NCBI GenBank assembly: GCA_029237695.1
Contig: CM055278.1
Coordinates: forward strand, 79,443,817-79,507,816
Length of the DNA: 64,000 nt
Reading direction: 5' to 3'
Source: Conchocele bisecta
Lineage: Eukaryota > Mollusca > Bivalvia > Lucinida > Thyasiridae
How positions within the stretch are numbered: position 1 is the first letter of the stretch; every line of letters starts with the position of its first letter. Position numbers and translations under genes: made by a program. The notes below the pieces were generated by a model that saw only the letters and a program-made list of their open reading frames with translations, did no database searches and was not told the origin of the DNA. Positions 12,961-21,254 of this stretch are shown one piece after another.

Positions 12961-15650
12961 ATTATGTTGTGTGTGTCGGAGAGAAACTGAGCTCGCAGGT
13001 TTGTTGTATTATGTTGTGTGCGTCGGAGAGAAACTGAGCTCGCAGGTTTATTGTATGATGTTGTGTGTGTCGGAGAGAAACTGAGCTCGCAGGGTGTTGT
13101 AAGATTGTTGTGTCGAGAGAAACTGAGCTCGCAGGATTTTGTTGTATTAAATGTTGTGTGTGTTGGAGAGAAACTGAGCTCGCAGGTTTCTTGTATTATG
13201 TTGTGTGTGTTGGAGAGAAATTGAGCTCGTAGGTTTGCTGTATTATGTCATGTGTGTCGGAGAGAAACTGAGCTCGCATGTTTGCTGTATTATGTCATGT
13301 GTGTCGGAGAGAAACTGAGCTCGCAGGTTTGTTGTATTATGTTGTGTGTGTCGTAGAGAAACTGAGCTCGCAGGTTTGTTGTATTATGTCGTGTGCGTCG
13401 GAGAGAACTGAGCTCGCAGTTTTTGTTTGTTTATTACGTGCATGTGTCAGAGAGAAACTGAGCCCACAGGTTTGTTGTATTAAGTCGTGTGTGTCGGAGA
13501 GAAACTGAGCTCGCAGGTTTGTTGTATTATGTTGTGTGTGTCGTAGAGAAACCGAGCTCGCAGGTTTGTTGTATAATTGTTTGTGTGTCGGAGAGAAAAC
13601 TGAGCTCGCAGGTTTTGTTGTATGATGTTTGTGTGTTGGAGAGAAACTGAGCTCTCAGGTTTGTTGTATTATGTTGTGTGTGTCGGAGAGAAACTGAGCT
13701 CGCAGGTTTGTTGTAAGATGTTTGTGTCGGAGAAACTGAGCTCGTCAGGTTTGTTGTATTATGGTTGTGTGTGTCGGAGAGAAACTGAGCTCGCAGGTTT
13801 GTTGTATTATGTCGTGTGCGTCGGAGAGAACTGAGCTCGCAGGTTTGTTGTATTATGTCATGTGCGTCGGAGAGAAACTGAGCTCGCAGGTTTGTTGTAT
13901 TATGTCATGTGTGTCGAGAGAAACTGAGCTCGCAGGTTTGTTGTATTATGTTGTGTGTGTCGGAGAGACACTGAGCTCGCAGGTTTGTTGTATTATGTTG
14001 TGTGCGTCGGAGAGAAACTGAGCTCGCAGGTTTATTGTATGATGTTGTGTGTGTCGGAGAGAAACTGAGCTCGCAGGTTTGTTGTATGATGTTTGTTTCA
14101 GGAGAGAAAACTGAGCTCGCAGGTTGTTGTATTATGTTGTGTGTGTTGGAGAGAAACTGAGCTCGCAGGTTTCTTGTATTATGTTGTGTGTGTCGGAGAG
14201 AAACTGAGCTCGCGGAGGTTTCTGTATTAATTGTTTTGTGTGTCTGAGAGAACTGAGCTTCGCAGGTTTGCTGTATTATGTCATGTGTGTCGGAGAGAAA
14301 CTGAGCTCGCATGTTTGCTGTATTATGTCATGTGTGTCGGAGAGAAACTGAGCTCGCAGGTTTGTTGTTTTATGTAGTGTGTGTCGTAAGAAACGATCTC
14401 GCAGGTTTGTTGTATTATGATGTGTGTGAACGGAGAGGAAACTGAGCTCGCAAGGTTTGTTGTATGATGTTGTTGTTTTTGAGAGAAACTGAGCTCCCAG
14501 GTTTGTTGTATTATGTTGTGTGTGTCGGAGAGAAACTGAGCTCGCAGGTTTGTTGTATTATGTCGTGTGCGTCGGAGAGAACTGAGCTCGCAGGTTTGTT
14601 GTATTACGTGCATGTGTGTCAGAGAGAAACTGAGCCCACAGGTTTGTTGTATTAAGTCGTGTGTGTCAGAGAGAAACTAAGCTCGCAGGTTTGTTGTATT
14701 ATGTCATGTGCGTCGGAGAGACACTGAGGGTGTGTCGGAGAGACACTGACCTCGCAGGTTTGTTGTATTATGTCATGTGTGTCGGATAGACACTGAAGGT
14801 GTGTCGGAGAGACACTGAGCTCGCAGGTATGTTGTATTATGTCATGTGCGTCGGAGAGACACTGAGGGTGTGTCGGAGTGACACTGAGCTCGCAGGTTTG
14901 TTGTATTATGTCATGTGCATCGGAGAGAAACTGAGCTCGCAGGTTTGTGTATTATGTCATGTGTGTCGAGAGAAACTGAGCACGCAGGTTTGTTGTATTA
15001 TGTTGTGTGTGTCAGAGAGACACTGAGCTCGCAGGTTTGTTGTATTATGTCATGTGTGTCGGAGAGAAACTGAGCTCGCAGGTTTGTTGTATTATGTTGT
15101 GTGTGTTGGAGAGACACTGAGCTCGCATGTTTGTTGTATTATGTTGTGTGTGTCGGAGAGAAACTGAGCTCGCAGGTTTGTTGTATTATGTTGTGTGCGT
15201 TGGAGAGAAACTGAGCTCGCAGGTTTATTGTATGATGTTGTGTGTGTCGGAGAGAAACTGAGCTCGCAGGTTTGTTGTATTATGTTGTGTGTGTCGGAGA
15301 GACACTGAGCTCGCAGGTTTGTTGTATTATGTCATGTGTGTCGGAGCGAAACTAAGCTCTCAGGTTTGATGTATTATGTCGTGTGTGTCTGAGAGAAACT
15401 GAGCTCGCAGGTTTGTTGTATTATGTCATGTGCGTCGGAGAGACATTGAGGGTGTTTCGGAGAGACACTGAGCTCGCAGGTTTGTTTTATTATGCCATGT
15501 GCGTCGGAGAGACACTGAGGGTGTGTCGGAGAGACACTGAGCTCGCAGGTTTGTTGTATTATGTCATGTGTGTCAGGGAGAAACTGAGCTCGTAGGTTTG
15601 TTGTATTATGTCGTGTGTGTCGGAGAGAAACTGAGCTCGCAGGTTTGTTG

Positions 15651-15736
15651 CCTGGTTCAGCTAAGTAACAAACTGCTTGGAATATTCCAATGATAATTCA
15701 CACCTGTGTGCAACTCAAACAAATTGGATTTTTCAG
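15651..15736 (+). other. End of PEX1 intron, with splice acceptor
   Basis: This is the unique sequence between the satellite edge and the exon. It ends in a pyrimidine-rich tract, TTGGATTTTTCAG, a good splice acceptor. An in-frame ATG at 15677 lies in the intron and should not be taken as a start codon. Confidence 0.75.
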
Positions 15737-15909
15737 GTAACTCAGATCCGAATGCGAGAGCGTCGCTCATCAGAACATATTCCGTCGGAGGAAGCGGTAT
15801 CGCCTCTCGCCAATAAAATGCTCGAGGTCACACAGAAGCACATGCAGGATGCGGTCTGCAAAATGAGGCCGTCGGTTTCTGGTAACGAGCGATTGAAGTA
15901 CCAGAGAAT
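15737..15909 (+). CDS. PEX1: PEX1, penultimate exon (partial gene)
   Basis: The 173-bp exon is bounded by acceptor TTTTTCAG and donor GTGAGT and reads in frame from its first base (GTA ACT CAG), ending in phase 2 (AT of a split Ile codon). It encodes 57 residues plus the split codon. The latter part has the pattern T-x-x-H-x3-A-x4-RPSVS, then KYQRI across the junction, typical of the C-terminal helix after the second AAA domain in type II AAA ATPases (CDC48/VCP, NVL, AFG2, PEX1, PEX6). The family assignment to PEX1 comes from the next exon. PEX1 with PEX6 forms the peroxisomal ATPase that extracts ubiquitinated PEX5 import receptor from the membrane. GC content is clearly above the surrounding intron. 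The nucleotide-binding exons are not in the window and should lie beyond the satellite to the left. NVL or AFG2B are the main alternatives. Confidence 0.8.
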
Positions 15910-15931
15910 GTGAGTGTCTAATTTGTTCCAG

Positions 15932-15990
15932 TTGTTGGCCATAAATGATACTCTTTTGTGTTGATGGGCCGATAAGCACTGTTCCATTGA
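15932..15990 (+). repeat. SINE-like 3' tail fragment
   Basis: The block GGCCATAAATGATACTC, then TTGATGGGCCGATAAGCAC and TTCCATT, matches a second copy at 16847-16912. It resembles the 3' block CTGTTGATAGGCCGTTAAAC of the SINE-like copies at 47-54 kb. Only the tail is recognisable. Confidence 0.6.
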
Positions 15991-16042
15991 ACACTCCTAT
16001 CATGTCTGTGACAGGAGAAATGGTCCTTACGGGTTTTGTGAC

Positions 16043-16098
16043 CAGTGAAGATCCAGATCAGCCTGTGCATCCGCACAGTCTGATCAGGATCTACACTG
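16043..16098. repeat. Foldback hairpin of the AGATCCAGATCA family
   Basis: Two 26-bp arms (left from CAGTGAAGATCC, right to GGATCTACACTG) pair with three mismatches around a four-base loop, ATCC. The same hairpin type recurs at 46723, 47808, 48522 and 62217. The 62217 copy lies inside a 232-bp MITE, so this one is probably a remnant of the same or a related element. Confidence 0.7.
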
Positions 16099-16264
16099 TT
16101 CACCATTCCATCAATGAAACCTGTGATGCTTGTAAGAAGCAATATAGACGGTTATCAGGTTAGATCATTATCATGATGAACATGCATTGTACTTAGAGAT
16201 GAAATGCAGTGGAACACATCAAAATTACAAATAGATGTCTACTGTATTTCTTTGTTATATGCAG

Positions 16265-16645
16265 CAGAGCTCCAGATAAGGTGCGTATTGGCGTATTTTA
16301 CGCATTTATTTTAACTGAATACGCATTGATTATCAACAATTGGAGTAATAAATACAATGTGAAAATACTCATTGACTTTCAAATTGAGTAGTGAAAATAC
16401 TGTAATAAAGTTGAAATTTTCTTTTTGCAGCTCAACTAAGTAAATTTCCAATTGTATTACAGTATAAATAAGTGAATAAGTAATAATACACTCAAATAAG
16501 TGAATGGTTAAATTTGTTTTGATCATTAGTTCCCTATTTAATAATGAAGAAAATCAATAATCCATTTGTAAAAAATAAAATACACATTGAATTTGAAATC
16601 AGGGGGTACAATACTCTTTGGACACAAAGCTTATCTGGAGCTCTG
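16265..16645. mobile_element. 381-bp MITE with 16-bp TIRs in the PEX1 intron
   Basis: The ends are perfect inverted repeats, CAGAGCTCCAGATAAG at 16265-16280 and its complement at 16630-16645. They are flanked on both sides by ATGCAG, a likely 6-bp target duplication. The interior is AT-rich and non-coding. The CAG...CTG ends are reminiscent of hAT elements, but those usually make 8-bp duplications, so the superfamily is unassigned. The ends are well preserved, so the insertion is not ancient. Confidence 0.8.
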
Positions 16646-16654
16646 ATGCAGATT

Positions 16655-17095
16655 TCCTACATGTTTCCTCGCCGTGCCTGATAAACTTGGCAACCAAAAG
16701 ACAATAGCCTGGTATTCTCTATCTTGTTCGGCTCAGAATCAGTATGAATTCCTTTGTAAGCATTGGATTTCCTACACACATCCTCACCGTGCCTGATAAA
16801 CTTGATACCCAAAGACTATAGCCTGTCATATTCTTCTTCATTTAAATTGCTTGGCCCTAAATGATACTCTTTTGTGTTGATGGGCCGTTAAACACCATTC
16901 CATTCCATTCCTATATGTATCCAGCTCGACTAGGAAACAGTAGGAATTCATTGGCGTCCCTCGCAAGTCCTACACGTTTCCTAGCCTTGCCTGATAAACT
17001 TGAAACCCAAAGACTATAGCCTGTTCTTTTGTATCCGGCTCGACTACGAAACGGTGGGAATTCATTGGCGTCCCTCGCAATTCCTACACGTTTCC
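16655..17095. repeat. 114-115-bp tandem repeat, interrupted by a SINE tail
   Basis: The unit contains CCTACACGTTTCC, GCCTGATAAACTTGAAACCC and AAAGACTATAGCCTG. Copies start near 16655, 16770, 16968 and 17082. The two pairs are separated by the SINE tail at 16847-16912. The later pair also shares GGAATTCATTGGCGTCCCTC. The unit appears nowhere else in the window. Confidence 0.8.
16847..16912 (+). repeat. SINE-like 3' tail
   Basis: The fragment reads TTGGCCCTAAATGATACTC, then TTGATGGGCCGTTAAACACC, followed by a short (ATTCC)-type tail. The GGCCGTTAAACACCA block is the same 3' end seen in the copies at 47-54 kb, suggesting one retrotransposed family. Confidence 0.65.
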
Positions 17096-17155
17096 TATCC
17101 TTGCCTTGTCTGATAAAAGACATGAGACTGGTATTGTTTATTTTGTATTTTACAG

Positions 17156-17237
17156 ATATGAAACGTTTGTATCGTCGCGAGGCGTCCATTTTAACACAGG
17201 GTATATGGAGGCAGAAATGAAAGCCACGCTTGCCTGA
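17156..17237 (+). CDS. PEX1: PEX1, terminal coding exon with stop
   Basis: The acceptor TTGTATTTTACAG precedes this 82-bp piece. Its first base completes the split codon of the previous exon (AT+A, Ile). The frame then runs TAT GAA ACG TTT to TGA at 17235-17237, adding 26 residues. The join gives KYQRIYETFVSSRG, and the protein ends in MKATLA. From memory, vertebrate PEX1 has a similar Tyr-Glu-Ser-Phe block after its Pro-Ser-Ile-Ser motif and ends in KVTLA, and plant PEX1 ends in ATLA. That shared extreme C-terminus is why I call PEX1 and not another AAA ATPase. The matching phase, canonical splice sites and conserved end together make a real gene likely; the exact orthology is from recall and not from a search. 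No AATAAA was seen between the stop and 17494; AATAAT occurs near 17342. Confidence 0.8.
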
Positions 17238-17493
17238 AGCTGAACTGTGCTTGGTTGCTAGGCAACCGGTGCTAGGCAACAGATTTTTGCTGCTGCAGGG
17301 TCACGTGAATTTTCTTGTTTCAAATGGACTTGAATGTTATGAATAATAATAATTTTCTGTTGGCATCAATTTAAATGTACATGCCCACGCAGTAGGCACA
17401 AACTGTTCTTTATAATTGTATCACTATTGCACCAGTTCTAAAGATTACGAGTGGCCGCTATACAGGTATAATAATCATTTAGTAATATTTATT
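17238..17493 (+). other. Probable PEX1 3' UTR and flank
   Basis: Unique AT-rich DNA follows the stop. It contains the X-box-like site and AATAATAATAA near 17340. The first mobile-element hairpin begins at 17494, so transcription past this point would enter repeats. Confidence 0.5.
17253..17267. promoter_or_regulatory. X-box-like (RFX) site after the PEX1 stop
   Basis: GGTTGCTAGGCAACC is an almost perfect inverted repeat of the RFX X-box type (GTTGCC with 0-3 spacer bases and GGCAAC). A second half-site GCTAGGCAAC follows at 17271. It lies 16 bp after the PEX1 stop, in the presumed 3' UTR, so a promoter role for PEX1 is unlikely. It is a match by eye only. Confidence 0.35.
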
Positions 17494-17889
17494 GTATCCC
17501 CCGGACTCCGTCGGGGGATACTATGGATTTGACAGCGGGCCGCATCCGCGTCCGCATCTGTGTCCGCGTCTGCCGCAGACACTTCTTGTCCGGAGCATAA
17601 CTCGAACACCCTTTGGAATATTTATAGGGATGTACATCAATAACCCCTGATCTATATTTGACCTTGACCTACATTTCCTCTTCAATTACTTAGTTAATTC
17701 TCCTTGGTTAAGGTTTTTAGTCAAGCTTGTATATGGAATACTCCTGGCCCTACACCCACCATACTTGGACAACTTCATCTCCTAGGGATGTACATCAATA
17801 ACCCTTGATCTATATTTGACCTTGACCTACATTTGACCTTGACCTACATTTCCTCTTGAATTACTTAGTTAATTGTATCCCCCGACATT
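17494..17889 (+). mobile_element. Chimeric 5' end of a GTATCCCC-family element
   Basis: It begins with a perfect 10-bp foldback (GTATCCCCCG at 17494-17503, its complement at 17512-17521). A (TCCGCG)-type microsatellite follows, then the first part of the GGAGCATAACTCGAACACCC core. At about 17620 this core switches inside TTTGGAATATTT to the TTGGTTAAGG core (about 1.5 units) of another family. It ends against a second hairpin start at 17890. The switch point indicates recombination between two core families or deletion inside a nested pair. Confidence 0.75.
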
Positions 17890-17964
17890 GTATCCCCCGG
17901 ACTCCGTCGGGGGATACTATGGATTTGACAGCGCGCCGCGTCCGCGTCCGCGTCCGCCGCAGAC

Positions 17965-18590
17965 ACTTCTTGTCCGGAGCATAACTCGAACACCCTTTGG
18001 AATATTTTCATGAAACTTCACACATGCATAGACCACGACCCGAAGGTGTGTCGCGCACAAGAATGACAACTCTTGCATAGCTCATTTTTTAGTTATCTCC
18101 CTTTTTTGTTTCTCGCACTGATTTCGTGTCCGGAGCATAACTCCACCACCCTTTCGAATATTTTCACGAAACTTCACACATGCATAGACCACGACCCGAA
18201 GGTGTGTCGCGCACAAGAATGACAACTCTTGCATAGCTAATTTTTTAGTTATCTCCCTTTTTTGTTTCGCGCACTGATTGACCATAACTCGACCACCCTT
18301 TGGAATATTTTTATGAAACTTAACACATTCAATTAGACCACGAACCGAAGGTGTGTCGTGCACAAGAATGACAACTCTTGCATAGCTAATTTTTGAGTTA
18401 TCTCCCTTTTTTGTTTTCGCTCACTGATTTCCTGTCCGGAGCATAACTCGACCACCCTTTCGAATATTTTCATGAAACTTCACACATGCATAGACCACGA
18501 CCCGGAGGTGTGTCGCGCACAAGAATGACAACTCTTGCGTAGCTAATTTTTCAGTTATCTCCCTTTTTTGTTTTGCGCACTCTACAAACT
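17965..18590 (+). repeat. 155-bp core array of the GTATCCCC family
   Basis: Four consecutive units start near 17971, 18127, 18276 and 18433. Each contains GTCCGGAGCATAACTC, TTTTCATGAAACTTCACACA, GACCACGACCCGAAGGTGTG and AGTTATCTCCCTTTTTTG. The third has a short deletion around the GGAGC block. Short ORFs on either strand here are by-products of the repeat. Confidence 0.9.
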
Positions 18591-18890
18591 GGACAATAAT
18601 GCATGAAGACCTGTTTTCTCGTCTGTTCTGTATACCTTTTCTCGTGTGCTCTGTACACCTTACCTGTAGAGAGAACAATAGAAACTGGGAGAACCATGTG
18701 CTAAGCATGGGCTAGCATGTGCAGATGTCCAGTGCTTGACCACTGCTGACCAGGTAATTTATACAGGTAAATCACTACATTGGGTACTGTGTTGAAAATA
18801 TTGTGGCATTATGTGGACCTCTGCAGATATATGTAGATAAATATAGGACTATTAAAAAAAAATCTGGTCTCCAATAGCAAGCATTATTAT
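18580..18890 (+). repeat. Module recurring at 28413 and 38968
   Basis: The sequence from CTACAAACTGGACAATAATG through CACCTTACCTGTAGAGAG and GGTAATTTATACAGG to AGCAAGCATTATTATTTTT recurs, almost identical, at 28413-28752 and 38968-39306. Its second half is repeated again at 19130-19330. In the later two copies it is cut after CATTATTAT by an inserted TGCCCC-family element, so the copy here is the uninterrupted site. Whether it belongs to the host element or is an older insertion is unclear. Confidence 0.75.
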
Positions 18891-19395
18891 TTTTGAAAAA
18901 AAAATTGTCATTTTTTTTTTTTTTTTTTTCATTATTTATTTTCTTTTTTTTTTCTCAAATTATTTTTCAATTTGACTGGAAAAAAAATCTGGGCTCCAGT
19001 AGCAAGCATTATTATTTTTAAACTTTTTTTTTCCATTTTTTTTTTTTCATTTTTTTTTTTCATTTTTTTTTTCAAATTATTTTTCAATTTTTGTCCAGTA
19101 GCATAAGGTCGTAAGTGCTATATACAGACTATTCACCTGTGCATGTGCTAGCATGTGCAACTGACCACTGACCACTTACAGGTAATTTATACAGGTAAAT
19201 GATTATATTACATTTCCGTAAACTGTGTTGAAAATATTGTGGCATTATGTGGACCTGTGCAGATATATGTAGATAAATATAGGACTATTAAAAAAAATAA
19301 TTCTGGGCTACAGTAGCAAGCATTATTATTTAAAAAAAAAAAAAAAAATCCATTTTTTTTTTTCATTTTTTTTTTCAAATTCTTTTTCAATTTTT
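18885..19395. repeat. Poly-T/poly-A-rich low-complexity tracts
   Basis: Long T runs with CA interruptions lie at 18890-19090 and 19330-19390, separated by part of the module above. The frame 19208-19390 on the minus strand is composition-driven and not a gene. Confidence 0.85.
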
Positions 19396-19450
19396 GTCTA
19401 GTAGCATAAGGTCGTAAGTGCTATATACAGACTATTATCATATAATAAAA

Positions 19451-19514
19451 CAATTATTGACTAGTGAGCCATAGAATATAATCTGATATTCTATGGTTCA
19501 CTAGTCAATAATTG
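19451..19514. repeat. 64-bp palindrome, second copy at 42191
   Basis: Two 29-bp arms, left beginning CAATTATTGACTAGTGAGCC, right ending in its complement, flank a 6-base loop AATCTG. One pair is a G-T wobble. The copy at 42191-42254 has the same palindrome with a different single mismatch. The DNA on both sides (19380-19620 and 42121-42360) is also shared, which marks the two outer edges of the nest as copies of one sequence. Confidence 0.85.
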
Positions 19515-19675
19515 TATAATATGTTCGGGCCAGTGAAAATTGCTTTCGGGCCCAGGCTCGAGGTCAAGGCGGGACAAGGCGAGGCATCTGATTCCGCGGA
19601 ATTCTTATTTACTTATCTCCCTTTGTTGTTTCGTGCTCTGATTTTGTATCCAGAGCATAACTCGAACACGCATAT

Positions 19676-20885
19676 ACGCATTGCTCTCTAATGGTCCTCT
19701 ACCGCCCTGTGCCAAATCCACGTTCGTTCTGCCCCCGTCAAGCCCAGGGTCAAGGTCACATACTTAGTGCTTCAAAAACATTAACGCTTGGGTAAATATC
19801 TTATACTTTCTGTTTTCTTTCATGGATCATGGATCATCTTCATATTTCATATACGCATTGCTCTAATGGTCCTCTACCGCCCTGTGCCAAATCCACGTTC
19901 GTCCTGCCCCACCAATCCCAGGGTCAAGGTCACATACTTGGTGCTTCAAAAACTTTAACGCTCAGGTAAATATCTTATAATTTTTATTTCCATTCACGGA
20001 TCAACTTCATATTTCTATACGCGTTGCTCTAATGGTCGTCTACCGCCCTGTGCCAAATCCACGTTCGTCTGCCCCCGCCAAGCCAGGGTCAGGGTCACAT
20101 ACTTAGTGCTTCAAAAACTTTAACGCTCAGGTAAATCTTATAATTTTTATTTCCATTCACGGATCACTTCATATTTCATATACGCGTTGCTCTAATGGTC
20201 GTCTACCGCCCTGTGCCAAATCCAACGTTCGTCCTGCCCCCGCCAAGCCCAGGGTCAAGGTCACATACTTAGTGCTTCAAAAACTTTAACGCTCGGGTAA
20301 ATATCTTATAATTTCTGTTTTCTTTCATGGATCATCTTCATATTTCATATACACATTGCTCTAATGGTCCTCTACCGCCCTGTGCCAAATCCACGTTCGT
20401 CCTGCCCCGCCAATCCCAGGGTCAAGGTCACATACTTGGTGCTTCAAAAACTTTAATGCTCAGTAAATATATTATAATTTTTCTTTCCATTCACGGATCA
20501 ACTTCATATTTCATATATGCGTTGCTCTAATGGTCTCTACTGCCCTGTGCCAAATCCACGTTCGTCCCGCCCCCGCCAAGCCCAGGGTTAACATCATATA
20601 CTTAGTGCTTCAAAAACTTTAACGCTCAGGTAAATATCTTATAATTTCTGTTTTCTTTCACAGATCAGCTTCATATTTCATATATGCATTGCTCTAATGG
20701 TCCTCTACCGCCCTGTGCCAAATCCACGTTTGTCCTGCCCCCGCCAAGCCCAGGGTCAAGGTCACATACTTGGTGCTTCAAAAACTTTAACGCTCAGGTA
20801 AAAGAAAATTTTGACTTGCAATTTGGCCTCATTTATTATCAAAGCGATATGTGGGACATCCGTGTTCTATGAACACATTTTCTAG
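19676..20885 (+). mobile_element. TGCCCC-family element, 5' truncated (167-bp core)
   Basis: About seven units of 163-169 bp share GCTCTAATGGTCCTCTACCG, CCAAATCCACGTTCGTCC, CCCAGGGTCAAGGTCACA and CTTTAACGCTCAGGTAAATA. The array ends with GACTTGCAATTTGGCCTC, the hairpin GTGTTC-TAT-GAACAC, ATTTT and CTAG at 20882-20885. The right junction is CTAG then TTTATTAAACTTCACAC, i.e. inserted in the host core unit. The 5' hairpin and microsatellite are missing; the array joins host sequence directly at AACTCGAACAC. Confidence 0.85.
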
Positions 20886-21254
20886 TTTATTAAACTTCAC
20901 ACATGCATAGAAGACGACCCAAAGGTGTGTCGCACGTAAGAATGACAACTCTTGCGTCGTTAATTTCTTAGTTATCTCCCTTTGTTGTTTCGTGCACTGA
21001 TTTCGTGTCTGGAGCATAACTCGAACACCCTTTGGAATATTTTCATGAAACTTCACACATGCATAGACCACGACCCTAAAGGTGTGTCCCGCAAGAATGA
21101 CAACTCTTGCATCACTAATTCTTTAGTTATCTCCCTTTGTTTTTCCGTCACTGATTTTGTCTCCGGAGCATAACTCGAACACCCTTTTTTCAAACTACTT
21201 GTGTATCTGGGGAGGGGGATACACATGCGCTTGTCGACAAGCGTCCATTTCTAG
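20886..21254 (+). repeat. Host core units and GTATCCCC-family 3' end, copy 1
   Basis: Two units of the GGAGCATAACTC core follow the inserted element. The family 3' tail comes next: GTGTATCTGGGGAGGGGGAT, the CGCTTGT-CG-ACAAGCG hairpin and CTAG at 21251-21254. The same block recurs at 31736-32101 and 43619-43992. Confidence 0.85.

Larger units (their letters stand above)
1..15650. repeat. 47-bp satellite DNA array (about 320 monomers)
   Basis: The stretch is a head-to-tail array of one 47-bp monomer, most easily recognised by its blocks GAGAAACTGAGCTCGCAGG, TTTGTTGTATTATG and TTGTGTGTGTCGGA. It starts before base 1 and stops sharply at 15650, where the sequence becomes unique. The + strand is rich in G and T. 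Most monomers carry one GAGCTC (SacI) site. Common variants are TTGTGTGTG versus TCATGTGTG, GAGAAAC versus GAGACAC, and a monomer about 4 bp shorter (ATGTTGTGTCGG). Because 47 is not a multiple of 3, any open frame repeats every three monomers (141 bp), which explains the many Leu/Ser/Val/Cys-rich ORFs of 60-150 codons; none is a credible protein. The next unique sequence is the end of a PEX1 intron, so the array is probably intronic. Confidence 0.97.
15910..17155 (+). other. Last PEX1 intron (GT-AG, 1246 bp)
   Basis: The donor GTGAGTGTC lies at 15910 and the acceptor TATTTTACAG ends at 17155. Most of the intron is made of mobile-element pieces listed separately: SINE tails, a hairpin element, a MITE and a 114-bp tandem repeat. 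I see no further exon in it. Confidence 0.75.

Noticed and set aside
214..15595. Dozens of open frames of 60-149 codons in the first 15.6 kb, on both strands
   Set aside because: They are translations of the 47-bp satellite; residues repeat every 47 codons, frames break at each indel, and there are no introns, domains or start context.
1..15650. Possible CRISPR-like or VNTR-protein array
   Set aside because: Units are head-to-tail without unique spacers and the frame is not preserved (47 bp is not a multiple of 3).
15677..15736. ATG at 15677 as the start of a 78-codon gene
   Set aside because: The first 20 codons lie upstream of a strong splice acceptor and look intronic; the conserved part begins at 15737.
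19208..19390. Lys/Phe-rich minus-strand frame
   Set aside because: Translation of poly-T/poly-A tracts.
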